Below, piece by piece: positions 55,199 to 62,695 of a stretch of DNA of 64,000 nt (position 1 is the stretch's first letter; the number at the start of each line of letters is the position of its first letter). The DNA is taken from NCBI RefSeq assembly GCF_001595985.1, contig NZ_LOJJ01000003.1, positions 1-64,000 of the forward strand. Reading direction: 5' to 3'. Both the position numbers and the translations under genes were made by a program. This DNA comes from Polynucleobacter sinensis. Lineage in GTDB: Bacteria > Pseudomonadota > Gammaproteobacteria > Burkholderiales > Burkholderiaceae. Below the pieces are notes generated by a model that had not been told where the DNA came from, did no database searches, and worked only from the letters and a program-made list of their open reading frames with translations.

Positions 55199-55206
55199 AT
55201 GATCCA

Positions 55207-56343
55207 ATGCAGACTCAGATGATTAAAACTATTATTAGCATTACTTCGGCTTTCCTTCTGCTTAGTCAGGCTCATGTATTCGCCAAAGGTGGCGGCGGGG
55301 GTGGAGTAGGTAACTGCAATGGCAACGGCAATATTAAGCATGGTTGTGGCTCTTCCGTAATTACTCCTGATGTCTTGACTCAGACATCCCAAGGCAACGC
55401 AAGGCAGCCAACCGCTCCAATACCAACGGCAAATCAGTTACCCCCTCAACCGCCAGTGACTCCATTATCACCACCCCTGGTGCCACCAATGGTTCCACAA
55501 CCAAAACCTGCCGCTCCGCCGTTAGCACCACCCCTGGTGCCACAACAAGTTCCTGTGCGTCAAGCTGTTGAAGGAACTCCAATTGAGCAAAGAGTTCCAG
55601 ATTTACCTCCACCCCAAAGAACAGATGTGGTTACTAGTCCTGCCTTGGTTCCACAAGCTATTGTGGTTGAGCCACCGAGAGGGCTACAGGAAGTACCAAT
55701 GGCAACACCACCCCTGGTGCCACAACAAGTTCCTGTGCGTCAAGCTGTTGAAGGAACTCCAATTGAGCAAAGAGTTCCAGATTTACCTCCACCCCAAAGA
55801 ACAGATGTGGTTACTAGTCCTGCCTTGGTTCCACAAGCTATTGTGGTTGAGCCACCGAGAGGGCTACAGGAAGTACCAATGGCAACACCACCCCTGGTGC
55901 CACCAATGGCTCCACAACCAAAACCTACCGCTCCGCCGTTAGCACCAAAGATGATTCCACAAGCAGTGCCGCCAACGGTTTCTTCTGTAACCCCTATGTT
56001 TGTGGCATCACCATTGGCCTCGCCTCAGTTGGCTCCGGAGCCTAAAGTGGAAGTTACGCTAAAAGCTAGTAGTGCAGGGTTCAATAGAAGTATGATTTCG
56101 AATATTCCAGGGCGTCAGCCTGCTGATTCCTATGCGATTTTCAGAAACGATGCTACTGGGGTCTATAGAGAATGTGTAGTCAGTGGCCTGGAGCGCAGAA
56201 AAGTAATTCTCCCTAATGGCGAAATTATTTATAGAGGCACTTTGCCGAGTTTAAGAACTGTTTCGAATGAGTTGTCCGATATCCCGTCCTGGCATCCACA
56301 TGAAGCAGGATGCATTATTTCTATTGAACATAAGAAACGGTAA
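55207..56343 (+). CDS. Secreted Gly/Pro-rich repeat protein
   Basis: ATG 55207 gives 378 residues; ATG 55219 gives the tidier signal peptide (MIKTIISITSAFLLLSQ, cleavage after VFA). The mature part starts with a Gly/Asn/Cys segment (AKGGGGGGVGNCNGNGN), then a long Pro/Val/Gln-rich region with two perfect 60-residue repeats, then a ~90-residue C-terminal domain (MISNIPGRQPADSYAIFR ... WHPHEAGCIISIEHKK) that I do not recognise. Eight bases after the TpsB-type gene, so it may be its exported partner or an envelope-spanning helper. Confidence 0.7.
   Translation: MQTQMIKTIISITSAFLLLSQAHVFAKGGGGGGVGNCNGNGNIKHGCGSSVITPDVLTQTSQGNARQPTAPIPTANQLPPQPPVTPLSPPLVPPMVPQPKPAAPPLAPPLVPQQVPVRQAVEGTPIEQRVPDLPPPQRTDVVTSPALVPQAIVVEPPRGLQEVPMATPPLVPQQVPVRQAVEGTPIEQRVPDLPPPQRTDVVTSPALVPQAIVVEPPRGLQEVPMATPPLVPPMAPQPKPTAPPLAPKMIPQAVPPTVSSVTPMFVASPLASPQLAPEPKVEVTLKASSAGFNRSMISNIPGRQPADSYAIFRNDATGVYRECVVSGLERRKVILPNGEIIYRGTLPSLRTVSNELSDIPSWHPHEAGCIISIEHKKR
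55526..55903 (+). repeat. Perfect tandem repeat of 180 bp (2.1 copies) in the Pro-rich gene
   Basis: Bases 55526-55723 recur exactly at 55706-55903. The period is 180 bases, a multiple of three, giving a 60-residue in-frame repeat. Absence of any mismatch suggests a recent or still active duplication. Confidence 0.95.
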
Positions 56344-56380
56344 AAAGTGCTTTCGCCACAATCTTCGTGGCACTTTTTTC
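56342..56380 (+). terminator. Terminator after the Pro-rich repeat gene
   Basis: AAAAAGTG pairs with CACTTTTT (56342-56349 with 56371-56378), with an inner CCAC/GTGG stem and a T run at the end. Confidence 0.75.
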
Positions 56381-56404
56381 TCTAATGTCCACCTAGGCGA
56401 AAAA

Positions 56405-56430
56405 TCTTATTAGCTTAAGAGCTAATAAGA
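56405..56430. promoter_or_regulatory. Palindromic operator upstream of the FixJ/SHP cluster
   Basis: TCTTATTAGCT and AGCTAATAAGA form a perfect 11-bp inverted repeat around TAAG. The core TTAGCTTAAGAGCTAAT (56410-56426) reappears with one change at 60300-60316, before the alkylsulfatase gene. TTGGTA (56451-56456), 17 bases and TATTGT form a plausible promoter just downstream. Likely binding site of the regulator encoded at 56516. Confidence 0.7.
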
Positions 56431-56515
56431 GTGGGGGTTATCCTAGCTTCTTGGTATGCAGTTTGCCTGGAAGTATTGTCATAATTGGTGCTTTTAGAAC
56501 TTCTGCCACCTTTAA

Positions 56516-57175
56516 ATGACTTTGCAGTCCTCATGCCGTTTTGTTCCCAATGAATCATCACATATATTTTTGATTGATGATGACGATTCTGTGCGACTCA
56601 CTTTAAGTGCGATGCTGAAGTTTTTGGGTTATCAGGTGCATGCATTTTCATCAGCACTCGAATTCTTGCAGCAATCCGTTCAAGCAATGCCCGCAGTCAT
56701 TATTACGGATATGCGCATGCCAGAAATGACTGGTGTCGAACTTCAGACGGAGTTGGTGAAACGAGGCAGGCAGATCCCCATCATTTTTATTAGCGGTCAA
56801 AGTAATGTGCCTCAAACGATTCGCGCAATGAAGCAGGGTGCTATTGAATTTTTGGTCAAGCCATTTGAGCGTGATCAGTTATTGGCTGCCATTACCCGCG
56901 GCTTAGAGCAAGATGCACTTTATATGCGTCACTATATTGAACAAACAAAATTAGAGGTAGATCTAAAGAACCTTGCTCCACATGAGCGTGAGGTATTTGA
57001 GTTACTTGCTGTGGGTTTCAATGATGAGCAAATTCAAGAGAAGCTCCAAATCTCTTTGTCAACCGCTGAGCAATATAAGTCAGAAGTAATGCGTAAGCTT
57101 AATTTGCACTCATTGGCTCAATTGATCGCCCTTAAGAATGGACAAGACTTCGAATCTCAGCCTCTGCGCCATTGA
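56516..57175 (+). CDS. FixJ-type response regulator
   Basis: The 219-residue protein has a complete receiver (~14-135): acidic pair in LIDDDDS, phospho-acceptor Asp65 (ITDMRMPEMTG), Ser93 and Lys115 (FLVKPFERD). A LuxR-type DNA-binding domain follows (~150-210; LAPHEREVFELLAVGFNDEQI ... LSTAEQYKSEVMRKLNL shortened to AEQYKSEVMRKLNL). It should be phosphorylated by the kinase at 58854, which lies at the other end of the same cluster. A strong palindrome lies ~85 bases upstream, suggesting self-regulation. Confidence 0.88.
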   Translation: MTLQSSCRFVPNESSHIFLIDDDDSVRLTLSAMLKFLGYQVHAFSSALEFLQQSVQAMPAVIITDMRMPEMTGVELQTELVKRGRQIPIIFISGQSNVPQTIRAMKQGAIEFLVKPFERDQLLAAITRGLEQDALYMRHYIEQTKLEVDLKNLAPHEREVFELLAVGFNDEQIQEKLQISLSTAEQYKSEVMRKLNLHSLAQLIALKNGQDFESQPLRH

Positions 57176-57276
57176 ACGTTACTAGCTCAATACCCGACTA
57201 ATTTGCTCGCATATGGCCTAATAATGTTATCTCTAGGGTGCATACTTAAGGATTCAGGGTGCATAAAAGGGTATTT

Positions 57277-57660
57277 ATGTTGGCGAAGTTCATTGGAGTG
57301 ATTTCTGGGCTACTGATTTCTTTATCCGTTGGAGCTGCAACACCTCAGGATTTGCTGAAATCTTATGAGTCTCAATCTGGCAAGGCTTCATCTGCCCGAG
57401 GGGAGCAATTTTTTAATGCCAAGCATGGAAAAGAGTGGAGTTGCGCCTCCTGTCACGATAATCCCCCCAATCACGAAACCAAACATGCCGTTACAGGAAA
57501 AGTTATTAAGCCTTTGGCACCAAGTGCGAATCCTGCGCGCTTCACTGATGAAGCTAAGGCGGAGAAATGGTTTAAACGAAACTGCAATGATGTACTTGCT
57601 AGGGATTGCACTGCTCAAGAGAAGGCAGATGTCCTTGCTTGGCTCATGACGGTGAAATGA
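57277..57660 (+). CDS. SHP-like monohaem cytochrome c (DUF1924)
   Basis: ATG 57277, placed five bases after AAAGGG, gives 127 residues; GTG 57259 is an alternative. Signal peptide ~1-20 (cleavage after GAA). The single haem site is CASCH in WSCASCHDNPPNHETKHAVTGK (key WSCASCHDNPPN), and a late Cys pair (RNCNDVLARDC) may form a disulfide. It fits the sphaeroides haem protein (SHP) family, in which an Asn binds the haem iron and lets go on reduction, allowing oxygen or NO to bind. Physiological role unknown. First of SHP, dihaem cytochrome, cytochrome b. Confidence 0.82.
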   Translation: MLAKFIGVISGLLISLSVGAATPQDLLKSYESQSGKASSARGEQFFNAKHGKEWSCASCHDNPPNHETKHAVTGKVIKPLAPSANPARFTDEAKAEKWFKRNCNDVLARDCTAQEKADVLAWLMTVK

Positions 57661-57664
57661 TTTC

Positions 57665-58129
57665 ATGATGAAAAAATATAACTTCGTTTTATTAACTTGT
57701 TTGTTGAGTATCTCTGGCGCGTTCGCTGCCAAGATGCCAATGCCAGCTGATGCACCAGCATCCTATGAAGCAGAGTGCGCTAGCTGCCATATGGCCTATC
57801 CTCCAGGGCTATTGAGTGAGAAGAGTTGGCAAAATGTGATGTCTGGTCTGGATAAGCATTTTGGTACAGATGCGAGCGTAGATGCAAAGACTCGGACTGA
57901 AATGACGAGCTGGTTAGTTAAGAATGCCGCTACTCGGCAGAAATACAGCGAAACCGCTCCTGAGAATCGAATTACCAAAACATCTTGGTTTATACGGAAG
58001 CACGATGAGGTGAAGGCTGATGTTTGGAAGCGGGCCAGTATCAAGAGTCCAGCGAACTGCGGGGCTTGTCATATCGATGCCGCTAAGGGCGTCTTTAGTG
58101 AGAGCAACATTAAGATTCCCTCAAAATGA
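57665..58129 (+). CDS. Dihaem cytochrome c (DHC-type)
   Basis: 154 residues with a signal peptide (~1-20, cleavage after AFA). Two CxxCH sites, CASCHMAYPPGLL (~37) and CGACHIDAAKGVF (~137), are separated by a ~100-residue helical part with KTSWFIRKHDEV. It matches DHC, the known electron donor of SHP. The gene starts four bases after the SHP stop and overlaps the cytochrome b start by four bases. Confidence 0.85.
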   Translation: MMKKYNFVLLTCLLSISGAFAAKMPMPADAPASYEAECASCHMAYPPGLLSEKSWQNVMSGLDKHFGTDASVDAKTRTEMTSWLVKNAATRQKYSETAPENRITKTSWFIRKHDEVKADVWKRASIKSPANCGACHIDAAKGVFSESNIKIPSK

Positions 58130-58812
58130 ATAAACCCATAAATCATCCTATGGCTGATGTCGTTGGTACCACTGGAAAGTTGCGGCAGTTGATTCTTGTG
58201 TGGGATATGCCGGTACGGGTCTTTCATTGGCTTTTGGTAATCTGTTTTGCTGGTGCTTGGCTGACTTCAGAGAGCGAGCGTTTAGCCATGATTCACTATG
58301 CGTTTGGCTATACCGCATGTCTACTTGTGTTGATAAGGTTGATATGGGGGCTGATTGGCAGCCGTTACGCTAGATTTTCTCAATTCTTGAAGAGTCCTCG
58401 AGTGGTGCTTACCCATTTCACTGATATGTTGAAAGGGCATCGACATCATGATGTTGGACATAATCCAGCAGGCGGTTTAGTCATGGTAGCTCTGATGCTG
58501 CTGATTTTGTTGATCGGTTTTACAGGCTACTTAACCATGAAAGAGTTTCTAGGCGACTTTGTTTCTGAAATTCATGAGGCAGTAGCGAGTTTGGCTCTAG
58601 GTTTGGTGATATTGCACATTTTCGCGGCGATTGCGATGAGTGTGATTGAAAAGCAGAATTTGGCAAAGGCAATGCTCACTGGTAAGAAAATGGGTCTGCC
58701 GGAGCAGGCGATTCGTTACCCTCAATATTTCATTGGTACTACGCTTCTGGTTGCAGCCGCTTACTTTTTTTATCTTGTTGTTAGCGGCGCCTTACCCAGC
58801 CTCACTCAATAA
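58126..58812 (+). CDS. Cytochrome b561-type membrane protein of the SHP cluster
   Basis: 228 residues with four main membrane helices. His ligands are likely in RVFHWLLVICF (~30), MIHYAFGY (~55), EIHEAVASLALGLVILHIFA (~150-165). It resembles the Ni/Fe-hydrogenase/b561 cytochromes that take electrons from quinol and hand them to periplasmic cytochromes, here presumably DHC then SHP. Start ATGA overlap with the DHC stop. Confidence 0.87.
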   Translation: MNKPINHPMADVVGTTGKLRQLILVWDMPVRVFHWLLVICFAGAWLTSESERLAMIHYAFGYTACLLVLIRLIWGLIGSRYARFSQFLKSPRVVLTHFTDMLKGHRHHDVGHNPAGGLVMVALMLLILLIGFTGYLTMKEFLGDFVSEIHEAVASLALGLVILHIFAAIAMSVIEKQNLAKAMLTGKKMGLPEQAIRYPQYFIGTTLLVAAAYFFYLVVSGALPSLTQ

Positions 58813-58853
58813 GCAAGATCTGTTTTTGTATATTGCCATAGTACGATGACAGT

Positions 58854-60296
58854 ATGAAATTACTGATTGCCCTCTATTTCTATATGCTGGCTACGATTCA
58901 GCTTGGTCTGCTATTGGGTGTCTATCACTACTTCCGCTCTCAGAGCTTGATTAAGCCAAGTCCATTCTGGATGAGATCATTAATCGTAAGCATTTTGGCC
59001 TTAATTGTTTTTGGCACCGGAATTGTAGGAATTGAAAATATAGAAAAGCCAGAATTTAATTTTACGATTGCTAATTCTTTATTTTATATAGCGGCTATTT
59101 TTCAGCTACTTTTTTGCCGCTCTTTAAACGGGTCAATTAGTAAGTCTATTCAGTATGGATTTATAGCCTCCGTAGTAATCTTTGCCCCCGTTTTTGAATA
59201 TATGCGTCTTAATGGCACATATGAGATGCGTACGGTATTCATGTGTCTTGTGGGCAGCACCTTTTTTATCTGGCAAATTGCTCAATTAAGAAAAAAACGA
59301 AAAACAGAACCCTCTCGACAGCTCATGTATCTGCAGTACGCCACAACTGCGGAGTTGTTCTTTGCCCTAGCTCGCTTAGTGATTCTGGTTGCATCAGGCC
59401 TCACTATTCGCCACATCGAGCAGATTCCACAAGTATTGATTTTGATGACTATTGCCCAGTTGGTAATGAATACCTTGTCTTATATTGCACTCGGAGGCTA
59501 CTGGGCTGAAAAAATTGCCTTATCGAACGCACGGTCACAAAATGAAAACCAGGAAATTAAAGCGCTCCTCGCCGAACGTGAGAATCTCATCTCATCCTTG
59601 CTAAAAGCAAATAAGACTGCAGCTACTGGTGCCTTATCTGCCTCTATCGCTCATGAGCTTAATCAGCCCTTAGGTGCTTCACAGCTCAATATTCAATTAT
59701 TGCAAATGAAATTAGCAAATGGGAATATGGATCGCGCACAGTACGAAGAGGTGCTCTCCTCTTTGCTGAGTGATAATCAGCGTTCAGCCAAAATTATCCA
59801 ATCATTGCGTTCGATTTTTTCAGATGAAAAAATTGGATCGGAGGCGGTTGATATTAACGAATTGGTTGAGTCTGTCCTCAATATTGCAAAAGCAGAGTTA
59901 AGCTCCAAAAAAATTCAAGTCATCCTCAATCTGTCTGCAACAATTCTAGTTAATGGAAATCGGGGCGAGCTTCAGCAAGTGATCTTGAATTTGGTGAATA
60001 ACGCAGTTCAAGCCCTGTCAGGGGTGAGTGGTCCTTCCAAAGTGCTTCAGATTGAAAGTCGAGATACGGCTGAGGGTATTGAGCTTTTGGTCACAGACAA
60101 TGGCCCAGGAATCAATTCAGAGAATCAAGCCCATCTATTTGAATTACTGGCTAGCAGCAATAAAAAGGCGGGCATGGGACTTGGTCTATGGTTGTGTCAT
60201 CACATTGTTTCTCGCCATAGTGGCCAGATTGGGTATCGTGATGCTCCAGGAGGCGGCGCGCAATTTATTATCTCTTTACCGCAAGAACAGCCATAA
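58854..60296 (+). CDS. Membrane sensor histidine kinase
   Basis: 480 residues. Seven or so hydrophobic segments fill ~1-215, a short coiled coil follows (~222-255), then the phosphorylation site SIAHELNQPLGAS with His267. The ATP-binding part has NLVNNAVQAL (N box), VTDNGPGI (G1) and GMGLGLWLCHHIV (G2). The HELNQPL H-box is typical of FixL/DctB-like kinases. There is no PAS or other soluble sensor, so the stimulus is probably sensed within the membrane. Probable partner of the regulator at 56516. Confidence 0.87.
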   Translation: MKLLIALYFYMLATIQLGLLLGVYHYFRSQSLIKPSPFWMRSLIVSILALIVFGTGIVGIENIEKPEFNFTIANSLFYIAAIFQLLFCRSLNGSISKSIQYGFIASVVIFAPVFEYMRLNGTYEMRTVFMCLVGSTFFIWQIAQLRKKRKTEPSRQLMYLQYATTAELFFALARLVILVASGLTIRHIEQIPQVLILMTIAQLVMNTLSYIALGGYWAEKIALSNARSQNENQEIKALLAERENLISSLLKANKTAATGALSASIAHELNQPLGASQLNIQLLQMKLANGNMDRAQYEEVLSSLLSDNQRSAKIIQSLRSIFSDEKIGSEAVDINELVESVLNIAKAELSSKKIQVILNLSATILVNGNRGELQQVILNLVNNAVQALSGVSGPSKVLQIESRDTAEGIELLVTDNGPGINSENQAHLFELLASSNKKAGMGLGLWLCHHIVSRHSGQIGYRDAPGGGAQFIISLPQEQP

Positions 60297-60299
60297 GTG

Positions 60300-60316
60300 T
60301 TAGCCTAAGAGCTAAT
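60300..60316. promoter_or_regulatory. Palindromic operator upstream of the alkylsulfatase gene
   Basis: TTAGCCTAAGAGCTAAT differs at one base from the core of the palindrome upstream of the FixJ-type regulator (56410-56426). It sits four bases after the kinase stop codon and 75 bases before the alkylsulfatase ATG. Confidence 0.65.
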
Positions 60317-60391
60317 TGCCTCTCGCCCATGCTCTCTTTACATTAGTGTTGTCAATTTTTGCACTATTTACTACTAGATTTGAGAACTCCC

Positions 60392-62491
60392 ATGAAAACT
60401 AAACTCACATTCATTGCGCTAACTGTTGCATTGATCTCCGGTAACCCAGTATTTGCAGCTGGAGGCGGTGGAGTAGTAGCCGATCCAGGCGCCATGGAAG
60501 GTAAGCACTTCGACCCCAAAGGCAAGGCGCCATCGACTTTTACTGTTCAACTGCAAAATGGCTTGCGAAAGTCATTGCCGTTTGAAGATAAACGCGACTT
60601 TGAGGAGTCCAAGAAGGGCTTTATCGCTGCCCCAGCCTACAAAACTATTAAAGCTGATGCTGGCAACGTGGCCTGGGATATGGGTAGCTATGAGTTCTTA
60701 CTGCAAGGCAAGGATTTCGATAGCGTGCATCCATCATTGCAGCGCCAGGCTATCCTTAATATGGGGTATGGACTCTATGAGGTCGTACCAGGAAAGATTT
60801 ATCAAGTACGCGGTTTTGATTTGGCCAATATTAGTTTTATTAAGACGAATACCGGCTGGATCGTATTTGATCCATTGACCGCTAAAGAAACTGCTAGGGC
60901 AGCCTTAGAGTTGGTGAATGAAAAGTTAGGTAAGCGACCAGTGGTAGCAGTAGTCTATTCACATTCTCATGGCGACCATTTTGGTGGTGTGCGTGGTGTG
61001 GTAGATGAAGCAGACGTGAAGAGTGGCAAGGTAAAGGTGATTGCTCCTGCAGGCTTTATGGATCATGCCGTGGCTGAAAACGTCTATGCTGGTAATGCCA
61101 TGACTCGGCGTATGTATTTTCAATACGGAGTACTCTTGCCCCGTAGCCCATTTGGACACGTGGATCAGTCGATTGGTAAAAATACAGCTGCCGGTAATCT
61201 GGGTCTAATTGAGCCTAATGTCTATATCAATCAACCTTTTGAGAAGATGACGGTTGATGGTGTTGAGATGGAATTTCAGAACACTCCTGGTACAGAAGCG
61301 CCAGCGGAAATGAATACCTACTTCCCACAGTTCAAGGCATTTTGGGCTGCTGAAAATATCACGGGAACTATTCATAACATTTACACCCTGCGTGGCGCTC
61401 TAGTGCGTGATGCATTGGCATGGTCTAAGAATATTAATAACTCTTTATACCGCTATGGCAATGAGGCGCAGGTAATGTTTGCCTCCCATTCTTGGCCGCG
61501 TTGGGGTAATGAGCGCATTCAGGAAGTGATGCGTACGCAAAGAGATAGTTACGCCCACCTGAACAATGAGGTGCTCCATCTTGCGAATAACGGTGTCACC
61601 ATCAATGAAGTGCATAACGTATACAAGCAACCAGAAAGCCTGAGATCGCAATGGGCTGCTCATAGCTATCACGGTTCTGAAGAGCACAATAGCCGCGCTG
61701 TGATTAATCGTTACTTAGGTTATTGGGATGCCAATCCCGCTACTTTGATTCCTTTGTCACCACGTGACTCTGCGCCACTTTATGTGGAGATGATGGGTGG
61801 TTCTGGCAAGATTATGGCAAAAGGCAAACAGCTCTATCAGCAAGGCAAGTACCGCGAAGCGATGGAGATCGTGAATAAGTTGGTATATGCCGAGCCAAAC
61901 AATACTGCAGCCAAGGACCTATTAGCTGATATTTTTGAGCAAATCGGTTATCAAAAGGAAAGCCCAAGTGTGCGTAATAGCTTCTTAGGTGCTGCTTATG
62001 AGCTACGTCATGGTATGCCATCTGGTGCATCGCCAAAATCGAATGGCCCTGACATGATTAAAGCTATGACTACCGAGCTGTGGCTCAACTCACTGGCCAT
62101 TAGTATGGACAGTAAGAAAGCTGCTGGCATGAAGTTTGTGATTAATCTTGATACTCCAGATAATGGCGAGAAGTTTGTTGTGGAGATGAGTAACTCTGCC
62201 TTGACCAATATTAAAGGTCAGCAAGCAAAGAACCCAACATTAACAATCGTGATTAATCGCAGTGATTTAGAAAAGATTATGGGTGGCCAAACTACCTTTG
62301 ATAAGTTGTTGGCTGAAGGTAAGGTCAAGTTTGAGGGCGATCGCAAAGCATTCGATCAACTTCGTAGCACCTTAACAACCTTTACTCCAGACTTTGAATT
62401 AATGCCTGGCACAAAGGCGAAGAAGCCAGCACCTAAGCCTAATAAGGATCCTTTTGAGGCTCAGGAAATGGCGATTACTGCGGGAGAATAG
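60392..62491 (+). CDS. Alkylsulfatase (SdsA1/BDS1-type metallo-beta-lactamase fold), secreted
   Basis: ATG 60392 gives 699 residues; an in-frame TTG at 60359 is less likely. Signal peptide ~1-23 (cleavage after VFA). The catalytic domain has YSHSHGDHFGG with His191, His193, Asp195 and His196 as zinc ligands. A helical dimerisation domain follows (~400-540, HGSEEHNSRAVINRYLGYWD shortened to HNSRAVINRYLGYWD), and the last ~130 residues form an SCP2-like domain that gathers hydrophobic substrate. It would cleave the sulfate ester of alkyl sulfates such as SDS, giving an alcohol and sulfate. A palindrome shared with the FixJ/SHP cluster lies upstream. Confidence 0.9.
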   Translation: MKTKLTFIALTVALISGNPVFAAGGGGVVADPGAMEGKHFDPKGKAPSTFTVQLQNGLRKSLPFEDKRDFEESKKGFIAAPAYKTIKADAGNVAWDMGSYEFLLQGKDFDSVHPSLQRQAILNMGYGLYEVVPGKIYQVRGFDLANISFIKTNTGWIVFDPLTAKETARAALELVNEKLGKRPVVAVVYSHSHGDHFGGVRGVVDEADVKSGKVKVIAPAGFMDHAVAENVYAGNAMTRRMYFQYGVLLPRSPFGHVDQSIGKNTAAGNLGLIEPNVYINQPFEKMTVDGVEMEFQNTPGTEAPAEMNTYFPQFKAFWAAENITGTIHNIYTLRGALVRDALAWSKNINNSLYRYGNEAQVMFASHSWPRWGNERIQEVMRTQRDSYAHLNNEVLHLANNGVTINEVHNVYKQPESLRSQWAAHSYHGSEEHNSRAVINRYLGYWDANPATLIPLSPRDSAPLYVEMMGGSGKIMAKGKQLYQQGKYREAMEIVNKLVYAEPNNTAAKDLLADIFEQIGYQKESPSVRNSFLGAAYELRHGMPSGASPKSNGPDMIKAMTTELWLNSLAISMDSKKAAGMKFVINLDTPDNGEKFVVEMSNSALTNIKGQQAKNPTLTIVINRSDLEKIMGGQTTFDKLLAEGKVKFEGDRKAFDQLRSTLTTFTPDFELMPGTKAKKPAPKPNKDPFEAQEMAITAGE

Positions 62492-62618
62492 ACCTCTGTG
62501 GGTCATTCCGTGTAATTGCCTTGTTATTGAACGCTTAGTATGGCCTTAGATTGTGAAATCTTCTAGTAAATTTTCTGCTAGACGATTTCATTCATTCTAT
62601 TAAGTAATTTCTTTCAAT

Positions 62619-62647
62619 CAAGCTATCCGTGTGGAGCTTGTTTTTTT
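62619..62647 (+). terminator. Terminator after the alkylsulfatase gene
   Basis: CAAGCT (62619-62624) pairs with AGCTTG (62635-62640), followed by seven T. Confidence 0.7.
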
Positions 62648-62653
62648 CATAAT

Positions 62654-62691
62654 AATTATGTATTGTTGTATCGTTACATCAATACATAATT
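62654..62691. promoter_or_regulatory. Long inverted repeat abutting the TrpE-like gene
   Basis: AATTATGTATTG (62654-62665) and CAATACATAATT (62680-62691) are perfectly complementary. After one mismatch TGTA and TACA pair too, around a TCGT loop. The repeat ends four bases before the start codon and has no following T run, so an operator or a hairpin that hides the translation start is more likely than a terminator. Confidence 0.65.
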
Positions 62692-62695
62692 TAAA

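Noticed and set aside
55568..55942. Open frame of 124 codons in another frame across the 180-bp repeat
   Set aside because: It is open because the repeat has no stop in that frame and the period is a multiple of three; no start signal or sensible protein pattern.
56452..56466. Sigma-54-like element (TGG at -24, TTGC at -12) before the FixJ-type gene
   Set aside because: GG and GC spacing is right but TGGTAT departs from TGGCAC, and FixJ-type regulators work with sigma-70; a sigma-70 promoter overlaps the same bases.
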